In this document: positions 53,631 through 62,084 of the stretch, one piece after another
Layout: each line of letters starts with the position of its first letter
How positions within the stretch are numbered: position 1 is the stretch's first letter
Notes under the pieces: model-generated
What the model saw: only the letters and a program-made list of their open reading frames with translations
Database searches by the model: none
What the model was told of the DNA's origin: nothing
Program-made: the position numbers and the translations under genes
DNA from: Sulfurimicrobium sp963741495
Lineage (GTDB): Bacteria; Pseudomonadota; Gammaproteobacteria; Burkholderiales; Sulfuricellaceae
Length of the DNA: 64,000 bases
NCBI GenBank assembly: GCA_963741495.1
Contig: CAVUID010000015.1
Location: 496,001 to 560,000, forward strand
Reading direction: 5' to 3'

Positions 53631-54404
53631 TTGTTTAAACTCATTGGCGCCTTGATAGGGTATTACTTTTTCGGGATTCTCGGAGCATTTGCTGGATATT
53701 TCCTGGGAAGTATTATTGCCCGTTATCGCGCATATGGCATGGGCGCGGTTAATCCGCTCAGCAGTGGACAGCGCCAAACCGTTTTCATTGAAACGGTTTT
53801 TATTCTAATGGGAAAACTTGCCAAGGCAGATGGCCATATCTCCAGGGATGAAATTGCGCATGTCGAAGATTTTATCCGGAAACTGGGCATGTCCGCCGAG
53901 CACAGGCAGCAAGCCATTGCGCTTTTCAAACAAGGTTCCGCCACGGATTATGATGTTGAGCCAAATTTAAGGCGCTTCATGTCCGTTTGCGGGCATACCC
54001 ACAGCCTGAAACAGGTGTTGCTGGTCTACCTCATTGTGATGGCGCTGTCCGACGGGCGCATTGATCCGGCTGAAGAGCGTTTGCTGATAGATATTGCGCG
54101 CCACCTGGGTTATGACCAGGCCGCATTCAAGCACATGCTGGAGATGGTATTGAACCAGTCGCACTTTGCCGGCGGCCAGACTGATTCTGCCACCGCACTG
54201 GACGATGCTTATAAAGCACTGGGCGTAGCCAAGGAAAGTAGCGATCAGGAAGTCAAACGCGCATACCGCAAACTGATGAGCCAATATCACCCCGACAAGC
54301 TGATGGGACAGGGTGTGCCGGAAGACATGATTGCGGTGGCGACCGAGCAGGCCAAGGAAGTGCAGCTTGCCTACGACTTGATCAGCAAGAGCCGACAGCA
54401 ATAA
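53631..54404 (+). CDS. djlA: DnaJ-like membrane co-chaperone DjlA
   Basis: The 257-residue protein starts at a TTG with AGGAG 5 bases upstream. It has a Gly-rich N-terminal membrane helix (LIGALIGYYFFGILGAFAGY), a TerB-like helical domain (about 50-180; KLAKADGHISRDEIAHVEDF) and a C-terminal J domain. The J domain contains HPD (MSQYHPDKLMGQGVPEDMI). This matches DjlA, which stimulates DnaK at the inner membrane and affects capsule control in E. coli. It is a single-gene unit before the SLC13 permease. Confidence 0.93.
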   Translation: MFKLIGALIGYYFFGILGAFAGYFLGSIIARYRAYGMGAVNPLSSGQRQTVFIETVFILMGKLAKADGHISRDEIAHVEDFIRKLGMSAEHRQQAIALFKQGSATDYDVEPNLRRFMSVCGHTHSLKQVLLVYLIVMALSDGRIDPAEERLLIDIARHLGYDQAAFKHMLEMVLNQSHFAGGQTDSATALDDAYKALGVAKESSDQEVKRAYRKLMSQYHPDKLMGQGVPEDMIAVATEQAKEVQLAYDLISKSRQQ

Positions 54405-54548
54405 TCGGGGGGCGAAAGAGACAAATTGGCAGGCTTCGCCGTTTAGCCTGTAAAATAGCGACATCCCCTTGTGTTTCGTTTCGGCCTGGCCAGCTCGTCT
54501 GAGCCGGGATTTTTGTTTTTTGCGCCAGCATCTGTTTCAGGATTTATC

Positions 54549-56495
54549 ATGCCAAAAATATCCACCAGGATTATCGTCGCTGCATTCATCTTTCTGCTTG
54601 TCGGTCTGGCGGCTGCCTATGTGGTTCCCAGCGCCGAAATCGCCGTGGTGATGGGCATCCTGCTGCTGACGGTGTTTATGTTTTCTTTCGAGATTGTGGG
54701 CGTGGATGTGGCGGCGGTGAGCATCATGGTTTTGCTGGGCCTGATCAGTTCCTTCAGCGATATTCTGGGCCTGGCCCAGCCTCTGGTGCCGACCTCGGAA
54801 CTGTTCCGGGGGTTTTCCAGCAATGCGGTGATGTCCATCATTGCCGTGATGATTATCGGTGCAGGACTGGATAAGACCGGGCTGATGGGCAAGGTGGCTG
54901 GCGTTATCCTGAAGCTGGCCGGCCAGAAAGAGGTCAAGATCATCCCTGCTATTTCCAGTGCGGTCGGCTTTATCTCCAGTTTCATGCAGAACGTGGGCGC
55001 CGCCGCCTTGTTCCTGCCGGTGGTCGGCCGGATTTCAGCCCGTACCGGCCTGCCCATGTCCCGGTTGCTGATGCCCATGGGCTTCTGTGCCATTCTGGGC
55101 GGCACCATCACCATGGTCGGCTCCAGCCCGCTGATCCTGCTGAACGACCTGATTCTTACATCAAACAAGGCCCTGGCGCCCGAGCAGCACATGGCTACCT
55201 GGTCGCTGTTTTCGGTGACCCCCATCGGCATCGCCCTGCTCACCACCGGCATTGTTTATTTTGTGCTCGCCGGCCGTTTTGTTCTGCCCGGCGGCAAGCA
55301 CGATGACGTTACCAGCGGTACCAATGCCATGCAGTATTTTCAGGATCTCTACGGGCTCAATTACGGCCTGTTCGAAGTTGTGGTGCCAGCCAGCAGTCCA
55401 CTGGTTGGCAGGACGCTGGATGAAGTCGAGAGCGAAGCCCGTGTGCGCTTGATCGCAGTTGCTCATGGCAGCAACGATCTGCGCGTTGGCCCCGGCAGCC
55501 TGGACCGCGATGTAGGCATCGGGGCCAATGCCATACTCGGCATCCTGGCCTCCCCGGATCGCCTGCAAGCCCTGGTCCAGAACAATGGCCTGGTGCTGCG
55601 CGACAACCTGGAGATTTTTGCCGAGCCGCTGGCCGCTACCAACGCTGGTATCGCCGAGGTGGTCATTCCGCCAGGCTCCGACCTGATCGGCAAGAGCGCC
55701 CGCGACGTGTGGATGCGCAAGACCTACGGCATCGCCATGGTGGCCCTGCACCGGGGAGGCCAGACGCTGCGCAAGGGCGATGGCATCCGCAACCTGCCGC
55801 TGCAGGCCGGCGACGCCCTCATCGTGCATACCACTTGGGCAGCCCTGGCCCGCCTGGAACGCGACAAGAATTTCGTGGTTATCACCACCGAATACCCACA
55901 CGAGGAACTGCGTCCGCACAAGGTTGTCCCGGCCCTGGCATTCTTCGGCATTGCCCTGTTCATGCTGCTGTTCACCGACGTGCGCCTGTCCCTTGCCCTG
56001 ATGGCTGGAGCGATCGGCATGATCCTCTCCGGCGTGCTGCGTGTCGAGGAGGCCTACCACGCGGTGAGCTGGAAATCGGTCTTCCTGCTTGCCAGCCTGA
56101 TCCCGCTCGGCCTGGCGGTGGAGACCAGCGGCACGGCTGCCTGGATCGCCCAGCAGACGCTGAGTCTGCTGGGTGGCCTGCCAATCTGGGTGCTGCAGCT
56201 GGCCATCGCCGTGCTCGCCACCTTGTTCACCCTGGTGATGTCCAACGTCGGCGCCACCGTGCTGCTGGTCCCTCTGGCAGTGAATATCGCCATTGGCGCC
56301 GGCGCCAATCCGGCCGTGTTCGCGTTGACTGTGGCGCTGGCCACTTCCAACTCCTTCCTCCTGCCCACTCACCAGGTCAACGCGCTGATCATGGGTCCGG
56401 CGGGCTACAAGGTGGGGGATTTCATCCGTGCAGGCGGCATCATGACGCTGCTGTTCCTTGCTGTCATGATGACGATGCTGAACCTGATCTACTGA
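54549..56495 (+). CDS. SLC13-family permease with two internal RCK_C domains
   Basis: The 648-residue membrane protein has an ArsB/SLC13 fold split by two cytosolic RCK_C (TrkA-C) domains at about 275-430. These are marked by VVPASSPLVGRTLDEVESEA and VVIPPGSDLIGKSARDVWMR. Members transport sulfate or other divalent anions with sodium. Helices include FSFEIVGVDVAAVSIMVLLG and TLVMSNVGATVLLVPLAVNI. ATG 54549 has CAGGA 8 bases upstream; the longer frame from 54471 lacks one. The substrate is not decided by sequence, but sulfate is the leading guess. Confidence 0.88.
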   Translation: MPKISTRIIVAAFIFLLVGLAAAYVVPSAEIAVVMGILLLTVFMFSFEIVGVDVAAVSIMVLLGLISSFSDILGLAQPLVPTSELFRGFSSNAVMSIIAVMIIGAGLDKTGLMGKVAGVILKLAGQKEVKIIPAISSAVGFISSFMQNVGAAALFLPVVGRISARTGLPMSRLLMPMGFCAILGGTITMVGSSPLILLNDLILTSNKALAPEQHMATWSLFSVTPIGIALLTTGIVYFVLAGRFVLPGGKHDDVTSGTNAMQYFQDLYGLNYGLFEVVVPASSPLVGRTLDEVESEARVRLIAVAHGSNDLRVGPGSLDRDVGIGANAILGILASPDRLQALVQNNGLVLRDNLEIFAEPLAATNAGIAEVVIPPGSDLIGKSARDVWMRKTYGIAMVALHRGGQTLRKGDGIRNLPLQAGDALIVHTTWAALARLERDKNFVVITTEYPHEELRPHKVVPALAFFGIALFMLLFTDVRLSLALMAGAIGMILSGVLRVEEAYHAVSWKSVFLLASLIPLGLAVETSGTAAWIAQQTLSLLGGLPIWVLQLAIAVLATLFTLVMSNVGATVLLVPLAVNIAIGAGANPAVFALTVALATSNSFLLPTHQVNALIMGPAGYKVGDFIRAGGIMTLLFLAVMMTMLNLIY

Positions 56496-56523
56496 CGCTC
56501 CTTCCGGATGACTTGCACCATAT

Positions 56524-56543
56524 CGGCAGGCCCGCCGGTTTTT
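56524..56543 (+). terminator. Possible rho-independent terminator after the SLC13 permease
   Basis: CGGC (56524-56527) can pair with GCCG (56534-56537), followed by G and five T. The stem is short. It lies 28 bases after the permease stop and before the umuDC promoter. Confidence 0.4.
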
Positions 56544-56553
56544 GATCATTTGC

Positions 56554-56611
56554 TTTACAAACCCCTCTGACACCCTCTATATTGAATACTGTTACATTAT
56601 TCAATATAGAG
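56554..56611 (+). promoter_or_regulatory. umuDC promoter with perfect 14-bp palindromic operator
   Basis: The -35 box TTTACA (56554-56559) and the -10 box TATATT (56578-56583) are 18 bases apart. A perfect inverted repeat covers the -10 box and ends 2 bases before the umuD ATG. Its arms, CTCTATATTGAATA (56575-56588) and TATTCAATATAGAG (56598-56611), flank the 9-base spacer CTGTTACAT. A protein bound there would block both polymerase and ribosome access. A canonical CTG-N10-CAG LexA box is not present. The core TTGAA-N13-TTCAA layout resembles, as I recall, operators of the UmuDAb repressor of Acinetobacter. Confidence 0.75.
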
Positions 56612-56613
56612 CC

Positions 56614-57186
56614 ATGACTCAATCCACACGCGGCGGCGCTCGCCCCGGCGCAGGCCGCAAACCTTCTCCCGACCCTACCACCACCATCCGGGTGCCGATC
56701 AGCCAGAAAGCGGCGATACTCGATTTCGTGCAGCAGCGGCAGGCTGGATTCCGCATTCCATCCGGCATGGAAATTTTCGCGTTCGCGGAACATCCGCCCA
56801 GGCAGAAATTCCCCCTCATGGGACATTCCGTCCGGGCCGGATTCCCCTCCCCCGCCGACGATTATGTCGAGAAGCGCATCGACCTCAACGAAGAGCTCAT
56901 CCAGCATCGGGAGGCGACCTTCTTCCTCAGGGTCAAAGGGCAATCCATGGTGGACGCCGGCATCGACGACGGCGACGAGCTGATCGTGGATCGCGCCATC
57001 AAGCCGGAACATGGCCGCATCGTGATCGCCGCCGTGGATGGCGAGCTCACCGTCAAGCGTTTTTTCCAGCGAGCCGGCGTGGTCAAACTCATTGCCGAGA
57101 ACCCGAAATATCCGGATATCGAATTCAAGGACGGTCAGGAGATGCTGATCTGGGGCGTGGTCACCAGAATCATCAAGTCGGTATGA
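56614..57186 (+). CDS. umuD: UmuD-like self-cleaving DNA polymerase V subunit with N-terminal extension
   Basis: The 190-residue protein contains a complete UmuD: the cleavage site RAGFPSPADDY (Ala75-Gly76), Ser111 (VKGQSMVDAG) and Lys148 (GELTVKRFF). All three sit exactly 51 residues later than in E. coli UmuD (24/25, 60, 97). The extra N-terminus has a basic GARPGAGRKP stretch and a strand-helix TTTIRVPISQKAAILDFVQQ that looks like half a ribbon-helix-helix. It could therefore bind DNA as a LexA-like repressor as well as serve polymerase V. Its stop overlaps the umuC start. Confidence 0.92.
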   Translation: MTQSTRGGARPGAGRKPSPDPTTTIRVPISQKAAILDFVQQRQAGFRIPSGMEIFAFAEHPPRQKFPLMGHSVRAGFPSPADDYVEKRIDLNEELIQHREATFFLRVKGQSMVDAGIDDGDELIVDRAIKPEHGRIVIAAVDGELTVKRFFQRAGVVKLIAENPKYPDIEFKDGQEMLIWGVVTRIIKSV

Positions 57187-58475
57187 CTAATGTAAAACAG
57201 AACACCAGCTTCGCCCTGGTCGACGGCAACAACTTCTACGTCTCCTGCGAGCGGGTTTTCAACCCCGGACTGGAAGGCAAGCCCGTGGTGGTGCTGTCCA
57301 ACAACGACGGCTGTGCAGTAGCGCGGTCCGCCGAAGTCAAGGCGCTGGGGGTCAAGATGGCCACGCCCTGGTTCCAGATGAAGGCGCTTGCCAGGCAGCA
57401 CGGCATCATCGCCCTGTCGTCCAACTACACGCTGTATGCCGACATGAGCAACCGCATGATGTCGCTATTGAGGCAGTTCTCGCCTCATCAGGAAGTCTAT
57501 TCCATTGATGAATGTTTTCTCGGGCTGGATGGATTCAAGCAGGATCTGACCACCTACGGGCAGGAGATCCGGCAGCAGGTGAGGCAATGGATCGGCATTC
57601 CCGTCTGTGTCGGCATCGCGTCCTCCAAAACCCTCGCCAAGCTCGCCAACCATGTGGCCAAAAAGCAGCCGGCATGGAACGGCGTATGCGACCTGGGAAG
57701 CCTCCGGGAATCCGAACTGAACGAACTGCTGGGCGGCATCGAGGCGGGCGAGGTCTGGGGCGTGGGCAGGCGGCTGCGCGAACAGCTGGCCGCCATGAAT
57801 ATCCACACCGTGCTGGCGCTGAAAGAAGCCGACACCGCGCTGATCCGGCGCCGCTTCTCGGTGGTGCTGGAGCGCACCGTGCTGGAGCTGAGAGGCATTT
57901 CCTGCCTGGGTCTGGAAGAAATCGCCCCCAACAAGCAGCAGATCGTGTGCAGCCGCTCCTTCGGCCAGCCCGTACTTCAGCTGGTGGAATTAAGGGAAGC
58001 CGTGAGCAGCTACGCCACGCGGGCGGCGGAGAAACTGCGGCGCCAGTCCTCCGTCGCGGGGGCCATTCATGTCTTCATCGCCACCAGCCCGTTCAGGGAA
58101 AAAGACCCGCAGTACAGCCAGGGCATCACGATTCCGTTGCCGGAAGCCAGCGACGACACGCTAAAGCTGATTTGTGCCGCGCAATGGGGGCTGAAGCAGA
58201 TCTACCGCCCCGGCTACCGCTACGCCAAGGCCGGGGTGATGCTGATGGAACTCGGCCCGGCAGGCAGCCGGCAAGCAACGCTGTTCAGCGACGAGGCGGC
58301 GGAGAATCGCTCTGCACGGCTGATGCAGACTCTGGATGGCATCAACCGAAAAATGGGCAAGGACACGCTATTTCTGGCAAGTTCCGGGATCGAAAAAGGC
58401 TGGCGCATGAAGCAGGGGAACAAGTCGCCCTGCTACACCACGAGTTGGGGTGAACTGGCCCAGGTGTGCTGCTGA
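57183..58475 (+). CDS. umuC: Translesion DNA polymerase V catalytic subunit UmuC
   Basis: This 430-residue Y-family polymerase has the palm motif FALVDGNNFYVSCERVF (first metal Asp) and VYSIDECFLGL (DE pair). It also has the helix-hairpin-helix thumb (EVWGVGRRLREQLAAMNIHT), the little finger, and a C-terminal UmuC-type DUF4113 tail ending in LASSGIEKGWRMKQGNKSPC and TTSWGEL. It copies past DNA lesions with cleaved UmuD. ATGA overlap (57183-57186) couples it to umuD. Confidence 0.96.
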   Translation: MTNVKQNTSFALVDGNNFYVSCERVFNPGLEGKPVVVLSNNDGCAVARSAEVKALGVKMATPWFQMKALARQHGIIALSSNYTLYADMSNRMMSLLRQFSPHQEVYSIDECFLGLDGFKQDLTTYGQEIRQQVRQWIGIPVCVGIASSKTLAKLANHVAKKQPAWNGVCDLGSLRESELNELLGGIEAGEVWGVGRRLREQLAAMNIHTVLALKEADTALIRRRFSVVLERTVLELRGISCLGLEEIAPNKQQIVCSRSFGQPVLQLVELREAVSSYATRAAEKLRRQSSVAGAIHVFIATSPFREKDPQYSQGITIPLPEASDDTLKLICAAQWGLKQIYRPGYRYAKAGVMLMELGPAGSRQATLFSDEAAENRSARLMQTLDGINRKMGKDTLFLASSGIEKGWRMKQGNKSPCYTTSWGELAQVCC

Positions 58476-58547
58476 ACGCCATCCTTGCGTGAATGTCCAT
58501 GCGGGCGGTATGCTTGAATCATAATCCTCTGGTGTATCTATAAAACC

Positions 58548-58922
58548 GTGCCCAAACAGACTGCCAAATTGATTCGCCGGCTCGGTGACGTCCCCGCCTC
58601 TGTCGTTTACCCTATTCAGCGTGGATATTCGCAGCTTGTCGCGCTCCAGAATCGGCAGCGCTCGGAACTGCTGGCTGATTTCACTGAAGTACGCGGCTTT
58701 ATGCCGCTGCTCATGAAACAGCGTAACGGCTTTCACTGGACCACCCAGGATCGCCGCCTTATCAGGAAACAGATACGCAGCCTGGTCCACCTGAGTCCCT
58801 ATCTGGTTGCGCTCCTGCTGCCGGGAGGACTGCTGTTACTGCCGCTGTTGGCCTGGTGGCTGGATCGGCGCAGGCTGATGCGCCATCCCGATGAGAAGCC
58901 TGGCGACATTGATCAGCCCTGA
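58548..58922 (+). CDS. Small LETM1-like membrane protein
   Basis: The 124-residue protein starts at a GTG without a clear ribosome site. A basic N-terminal part (residues 1-75) leads to a segment LSPYLVALLLPGGLLLLPLL followed by AWWLDRRRLMRHP. The pattern LxPxLxxLLxPGxxLLLPxL is that of LETM1-domain proteins, which in mitochondria act in cation exchange and ribosome binding. Bacterial copies are uncharacterised. It is monocistronic, between umuC and the convergent Na/Pi transporter. Confidence 0.6.
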   Translation: MPKQTAKLIRRLGDVPASVVYPIQRGYSQLVALQNRQRSELLADFTEVRGFMPLLMKQRNGFHWTTQDRRLIRKQIRSLVHLSPYLVALLLPGGLLLLPLLAWWLDRRRLMRHPDEKPGDIDQP

Positions 58923-58974
58923 ATTGGTATCTCAAATTGAGTGGGCACAATAGCCCATTTATCAGAAACGCCCT

Positions 58975-60609
58975 TTAAGCTGCCGGCTGTACCGCTCCCG
59001 GCGCCAGTTCCACACCACCTGTCGATGCTTTGGCGCCAAGCAGGTGCGCCGCCTTGGCGGCCTGCTGCACCGCGCGCCGGATGGTGCTCGCAGCACGCAA
59101 GCGGGCATCCATGTCTGCCACGATCATACGGCCCTGGGCACCCGCCTCCAGCAGTTCCGCTTTCAGTATCTGATAATCGCCTTCCAGGCTCTGCAAGCTG
59201 GTTTCGACATCGGCTGCGTACTCCGGGTACCCCACCGGATCAACCCGGGAAAACAGCCTTGATGCCTGATCCAGAAAGGCGCCGCCCGATTCGATCAGCA
59301 CCGGCATCGGCGTTTCGCGCGCTGCAGCAGCGGCCTCCATGGCCAGTTCCGCCACCGCTTCGTAATAGCGTGCCGTGCGCAGAATTTGCGGCAGGCGCTG
59401 GGCACTTTTTTGCGACATGCCAGCCTGGTTCACGCGGGAAATGAAATCGGCCACCGACTGATTCAGCCGGGTCACAATTTGCTGGTCTGCCGCCAGTTTT
59501 TCTCCGGCAGCGCCCGCCATGGCCTCGCGCATCATGCGCAGTGCAATGCCGCCCATGCGCCGCACTTCCTTCTCCAGGGCGCCCAGCGCGAGAGCGGGCA
59601 CCGTTGCGATGTTGTTGTCCAGATAGAGCGGCCGGGCCTCGTCTTCTTCGGCGGCGCGAAAACGTTTTTCGAGAAATTGGGTCATGTGGCTGGCGATGGG
59701 CCAGATCAGCACGACACCGAGCAGGTTGAAAGCCGTGTGAAACAGGGCCAGCTGGGCAGCCGGCGCCGTGTCGAGTTCCAGCGCTTCGCCTGTCATGCTG
59801 ATGGCTGATACCAGCCAGGGCAACAGCGCCAGCGCCACGGCGCCGGTCAGGAGATTGAACAGGATATGGGCGGCGGCGGCGCGTTTGGCATTAGGGGTGG
59901 CGCCGAGGGAGGCGATCAGCGCGGTGACCGTGGTGCCGATATTGGCGCCGATCACCATGGCAGCAGCGCCCTGTGCGGTCAGCAGGCCACCCTGGGCTGC
60001 GGTCAGCACGATGGCCAGGGAGGCGCTGGAGGATTGCATCAGCACGGTGAGCGCAATGCCGATCAGCACCTGTACCAGGGTATCCGCGACCCCCTCGCCT
60101 TCCGGCAGCTTGAAGTCCGATGACAGCCCGGAAAAAGATTCCTTCAGCATATCGATACCAAGGAAAAGAATGCCGAAACCTGCCAGCGTCTGCCCCAGCG
60201 CACCGCGGCGTTTTCCCTTGCCGGTCAGTTGCAGCGCCATGCCAATTCCGATGAGCGGCAGCGCCAGCAATTCGATCTTGAATTTCAGCCCGACCAGTGC
60301 AACCAGCCAGCCGGTCATGGTAGTGCCGACATTGGCGCCAAACAGCACCCAGATGGACTGCCCCAGCGTGAGCAGCCCGGCATTGACGAAGCCGATCGCC
60401 GCCACCGTCACGGCGCTGGATGACTGAACAAAAGCCGTGACCAGAATCCCCGAGGCCAGCCCACGCAGCCGGGTTCTGGTGGCATAGGTAAGAATGCGTT
60501 CCAGCGCCGGGCCAGCGGCAAGCTTGAGGCCGTCAGTCATCAACCCCATGCCGAGCAGAAACAGGCCGATGCCGCCCAGCAAGCCGCCGCTTATTGTCCA
60601 GACATTCAT
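58975..60609 (-). CDS. Na/Pi-cotransporter family protein with PhoU-like tail
   Basis: The 544-residue protein has two inverted Na_Pi_cotrans repeats with the QSS signatures (VTAFVQSSSAVTVAAIGFVN and VLMQSSSASLAIVLTAAQGG). A cytosolic helical tail of PhoU type spans about 325-540 (ALGALEKEVRRMGGIALRMM). This matches the YjbB/NptA group, which moves phosphate, outward in E. coli YjbB. It stands alone, 22 bases after speD on the same strand. Confidence 0.92.
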   Translation of the reverse strand: MNVWTISGGLLGGIGLFLLGMGLMTDGLKLAAGPALERILTYATRTRLRGLASGILVTAFVQSSSAVTVAAIGFVNAGLLTLGQSIWVLFGANVGTTMTGWLVALVGLKFKIELLALPLIGIGMALQLTGKGKRRGALGQTLAGFGILFLGIDMLKESFSGLSSDFKLPEGEGVADTLVQVLIGIALTVLMQSSSASLAIVLTAAQGGLLTAQGAAAMVIGANIGTTVTALIASLGATPNAKRAAAAHILFNLLTGAVALALLPWLVSAISMTGEALELDTAPAAQLALFHTAFNLLGVVLIWPIASHMTQFLEKRFRAAEEDEARPLYLDNNIATVPALALGALEKEVRRMGGIALRMMREAMAGAAGEKLAADQQIVTRLNQSVADFISRVNQAGMSQKSAQRLPQILRTARYYEAVAELAMEAAAAARETPMPVLIESGGAFLDQASRLFSRVDPVGYPEYAADVETSLQSLEGDYQILKAELLEAGAQGRMIVADMDARLRAASTIRRAVQQAAKAAHLLGAKASTGGVELAPGAVQPAA

Positions 60610-60631
60610 TTATTTCGTCCCGACCGAACGC

Positions 60632-61006
60632 TCAAAATCTATCCACAGCGTAATAGCGTTTCTCCTCCGGCTCAAACGCCGCCACCAGCGCATCGAAAAG
60701 CTGGTGTGCCTTGGCCCGGTTGTCGCAGTGCATGTTGCAGACGAACACGTCCAGCGTCACGAAGCGCTTTTCCGGCCAGGTGTGAACGGAAATGTGGGAT
60801 TCGGCCAGAATCACCACGCCGGTCACGCCGCCTGAAGCGCCAAACTGGTGAAAACACTCCCCTACCGCAGTCAGGTCACAGTTGCCGACCTGTTCAAGGC
60901 AAAAACTACGCAGGACATTGATTTCCCGCAGCAGCTGGTCTTCCCCGCCGCAGCCGTAAAGATTGCCCATCAGGTGCAGGCCGTCGATGCTATCGATTGG
61001 TTTCAT
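60632..61006 (-). CDS. speD: S-adenosylmethionine decarboxylase proenzyme
   Basis: SpeD makes decarboxylated SAM, the aminopropyl donor for spermidine. The 124-residue chain is the short prokaryotic class. The self-cleavage site is Glu69-Ser70 in AESHISVHTWPEK, which yields the pyruvoyl cofactor, and the proton-donor Cys (VFVCNMHC) is present. ATG 61006 gives MKPIDSIDGLHLMGNLYGCG; the longer frame from 61048 adds atypical residues. It is divergent from the SPFH gene with a 66-base spacer. A spermidine synthase gene is not in the window. Confidence 0.95.
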   Translation of the reverse strand: MKPIDSIDGLHLMGNLYGCGGEDQLLREINVLRSFCLEQVGNCDLTAVGECFHQFGASGGVTGVVILAESHISVHTWPEKRFVTLDVFVCNMHCDNRAKAHQLFDALVAAFEPEEKRYYAVDRF

Positions 61007-61072
61007 GATGGTTGGATTATAGCCGGCCTTTATGGGTAGAATGGGCAAAAATCACATTGTGAGGAGCACAAC

Positions 61073-62074
61073 ATGGGTCTGTTCGACTTCGTCGCCAAGC
61101 AGTTTATTGATGTCATCCACTGGACCGAGCCTGAAGATGGCATCCTGGCTTACCGCTTTCCCATGTCCGGGATGGAGATCCAGAACGGCGCCTCGCTCAC
61201 GGTGCGCGAGTCACAGCTCGCACTGTTTGTCGATGAAGGCAAGGTGGCGGATCTGTTCGAGCCCGGCCGCCATACCCTCACCACACAGACCCTGCCGGTT
61301 CTGACTTACCTGAAAAACTGGGACAAGTTGTTCGAGTCCCCCTTCAAATCGGATGTGTACTTCTTCAGCACCCGTCTTCAACTGGATCGCAAATGGGGCA
61401 CACCCAACCCCATTACCATTCGCGACAAGGAGTTCGGCATTGTCCGGCTGCGCGCCTTTGGCATCTACTCCTACCGCGTGACCGACCCGAAAAAGTTCTA
61501 TACCGAGGTCAGCGGCACGCGCGAAACCTATACCGTGGAAGATCTCGACGGCCAGTTGCGCAACACCTTGATCGGTTCCATGACCGACCTGTTCGGCGAA
61601 TCCGGCGTGCCTTTCCTCGATATGGCGGCTAATCAGGACGAATTCGGCGCGCGCCTCAAGGAAAAAATGCTGCCGGTGTTCGACCGCTACGGCCTGGCGC
61701 TGGACAACCTGGTGGTGCAGAACGTGTCCCTGCCGGAAGAACTGCAGAAGGTGCTGGATCAGCGTATCGGCATGAACATGGTGGGCGATCTCGGCAAATA
61801 CACCCAGTACCAGACGGCCAATGCTATTCCCGTCGCGGCTGCCAACGAAGGCGGCGTGGCGGGCGCCGGTGTCGGCCTGGGGGCTGGCATCGCCATGGGC
61901 CAGGCCATGGCCGCTGGCATGACGCAGACTGCACAGCCAGCCGCCTCGGTCGCCCAGACCCCCGAGGACATTCCCGCCCTGCTGGAAAAACTCCACGGAC
62001 TGGTAAGCAAGGGCATCCTCAGCCAGGAAGAATTCGAAGCCAAAAAGGCGGAACTGCTCAAGAAACTGGCGTAA
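61073..62074 (+). CDS. SPFH/Band-7-type protein with SHOCT tail (YdjI / virion-core-like)
   Basis: The 333-residue protein opens MGLFDFVAKQFIDVIHWTEP and has an SPFH core (QLALFVDEGKVADLFEPGRH, then RLRAFGIYSYRVTDPKKFYT). A Gly/Ala-rich linker (about 260-290) and a C-terminal SHOCT motif (LLEKLHGLVSKGILSQEEFE) follow. In Bacillus the YdjI relative works with PspA-type proteins in membrane stress. GAGGAG lies 8 bases before the ATG. The DUF4178 gene follows by 10 bases, so the two form an operon. Confidence 0.9.
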   Translation: MGLFDFVAKQFIDVIHWTEPEDGILAYRFPMSGMEIQNGASLTVRESQLALFVDEGKVADLFEPGRHTLTTQTLPVLTYLKNWDKLFESPFKSDVYFFSTRLQLDRKWGTPNPITIRDKEFGIVRLRAFGIYSYRVTDPKKFYTEVSGTRETYTVEDLDGQLRNTLIGSMTDLFGESGVPFLDMAANQDEFGARLKEKMLPVFDRYGLALDNLVVQNVSLPEELQKVLDQRIGMNMVGDLGKYTQYQTANAIPVAAANEGGVAGAGVGLGAGIAMGQAMAAGMTQTAQPAASVAQTPEDIPALLEKLHGLVSKGILSQEEFEAKKAELLKKLA

Positions 62075-62084
62075 TTAACCCAGC

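Noticed and set aside
54430..54450. Terminator hairpin after djlA
   Set aside because: A 6-bp stem (CAGGCT/AGCCTG) exists, but it is followed by TAAAATAG rather than a T-tract, so support is too weak.
55161..56573. 470-codon open frame opposite the SLC13 permease
   Set aside because: Extremely His/Gln/Gly/Asp-rich translation, typical of the antisense of membrane-helix codons.
56589..56604. Canonical LexA (CTGT-N8-ACAG) SOS box before umuD
   Set aside because: CTGT is present, but the expected ACAG partner is not at the right distance; the conserved feature is the larger TTGAA/TTCAA dyad.
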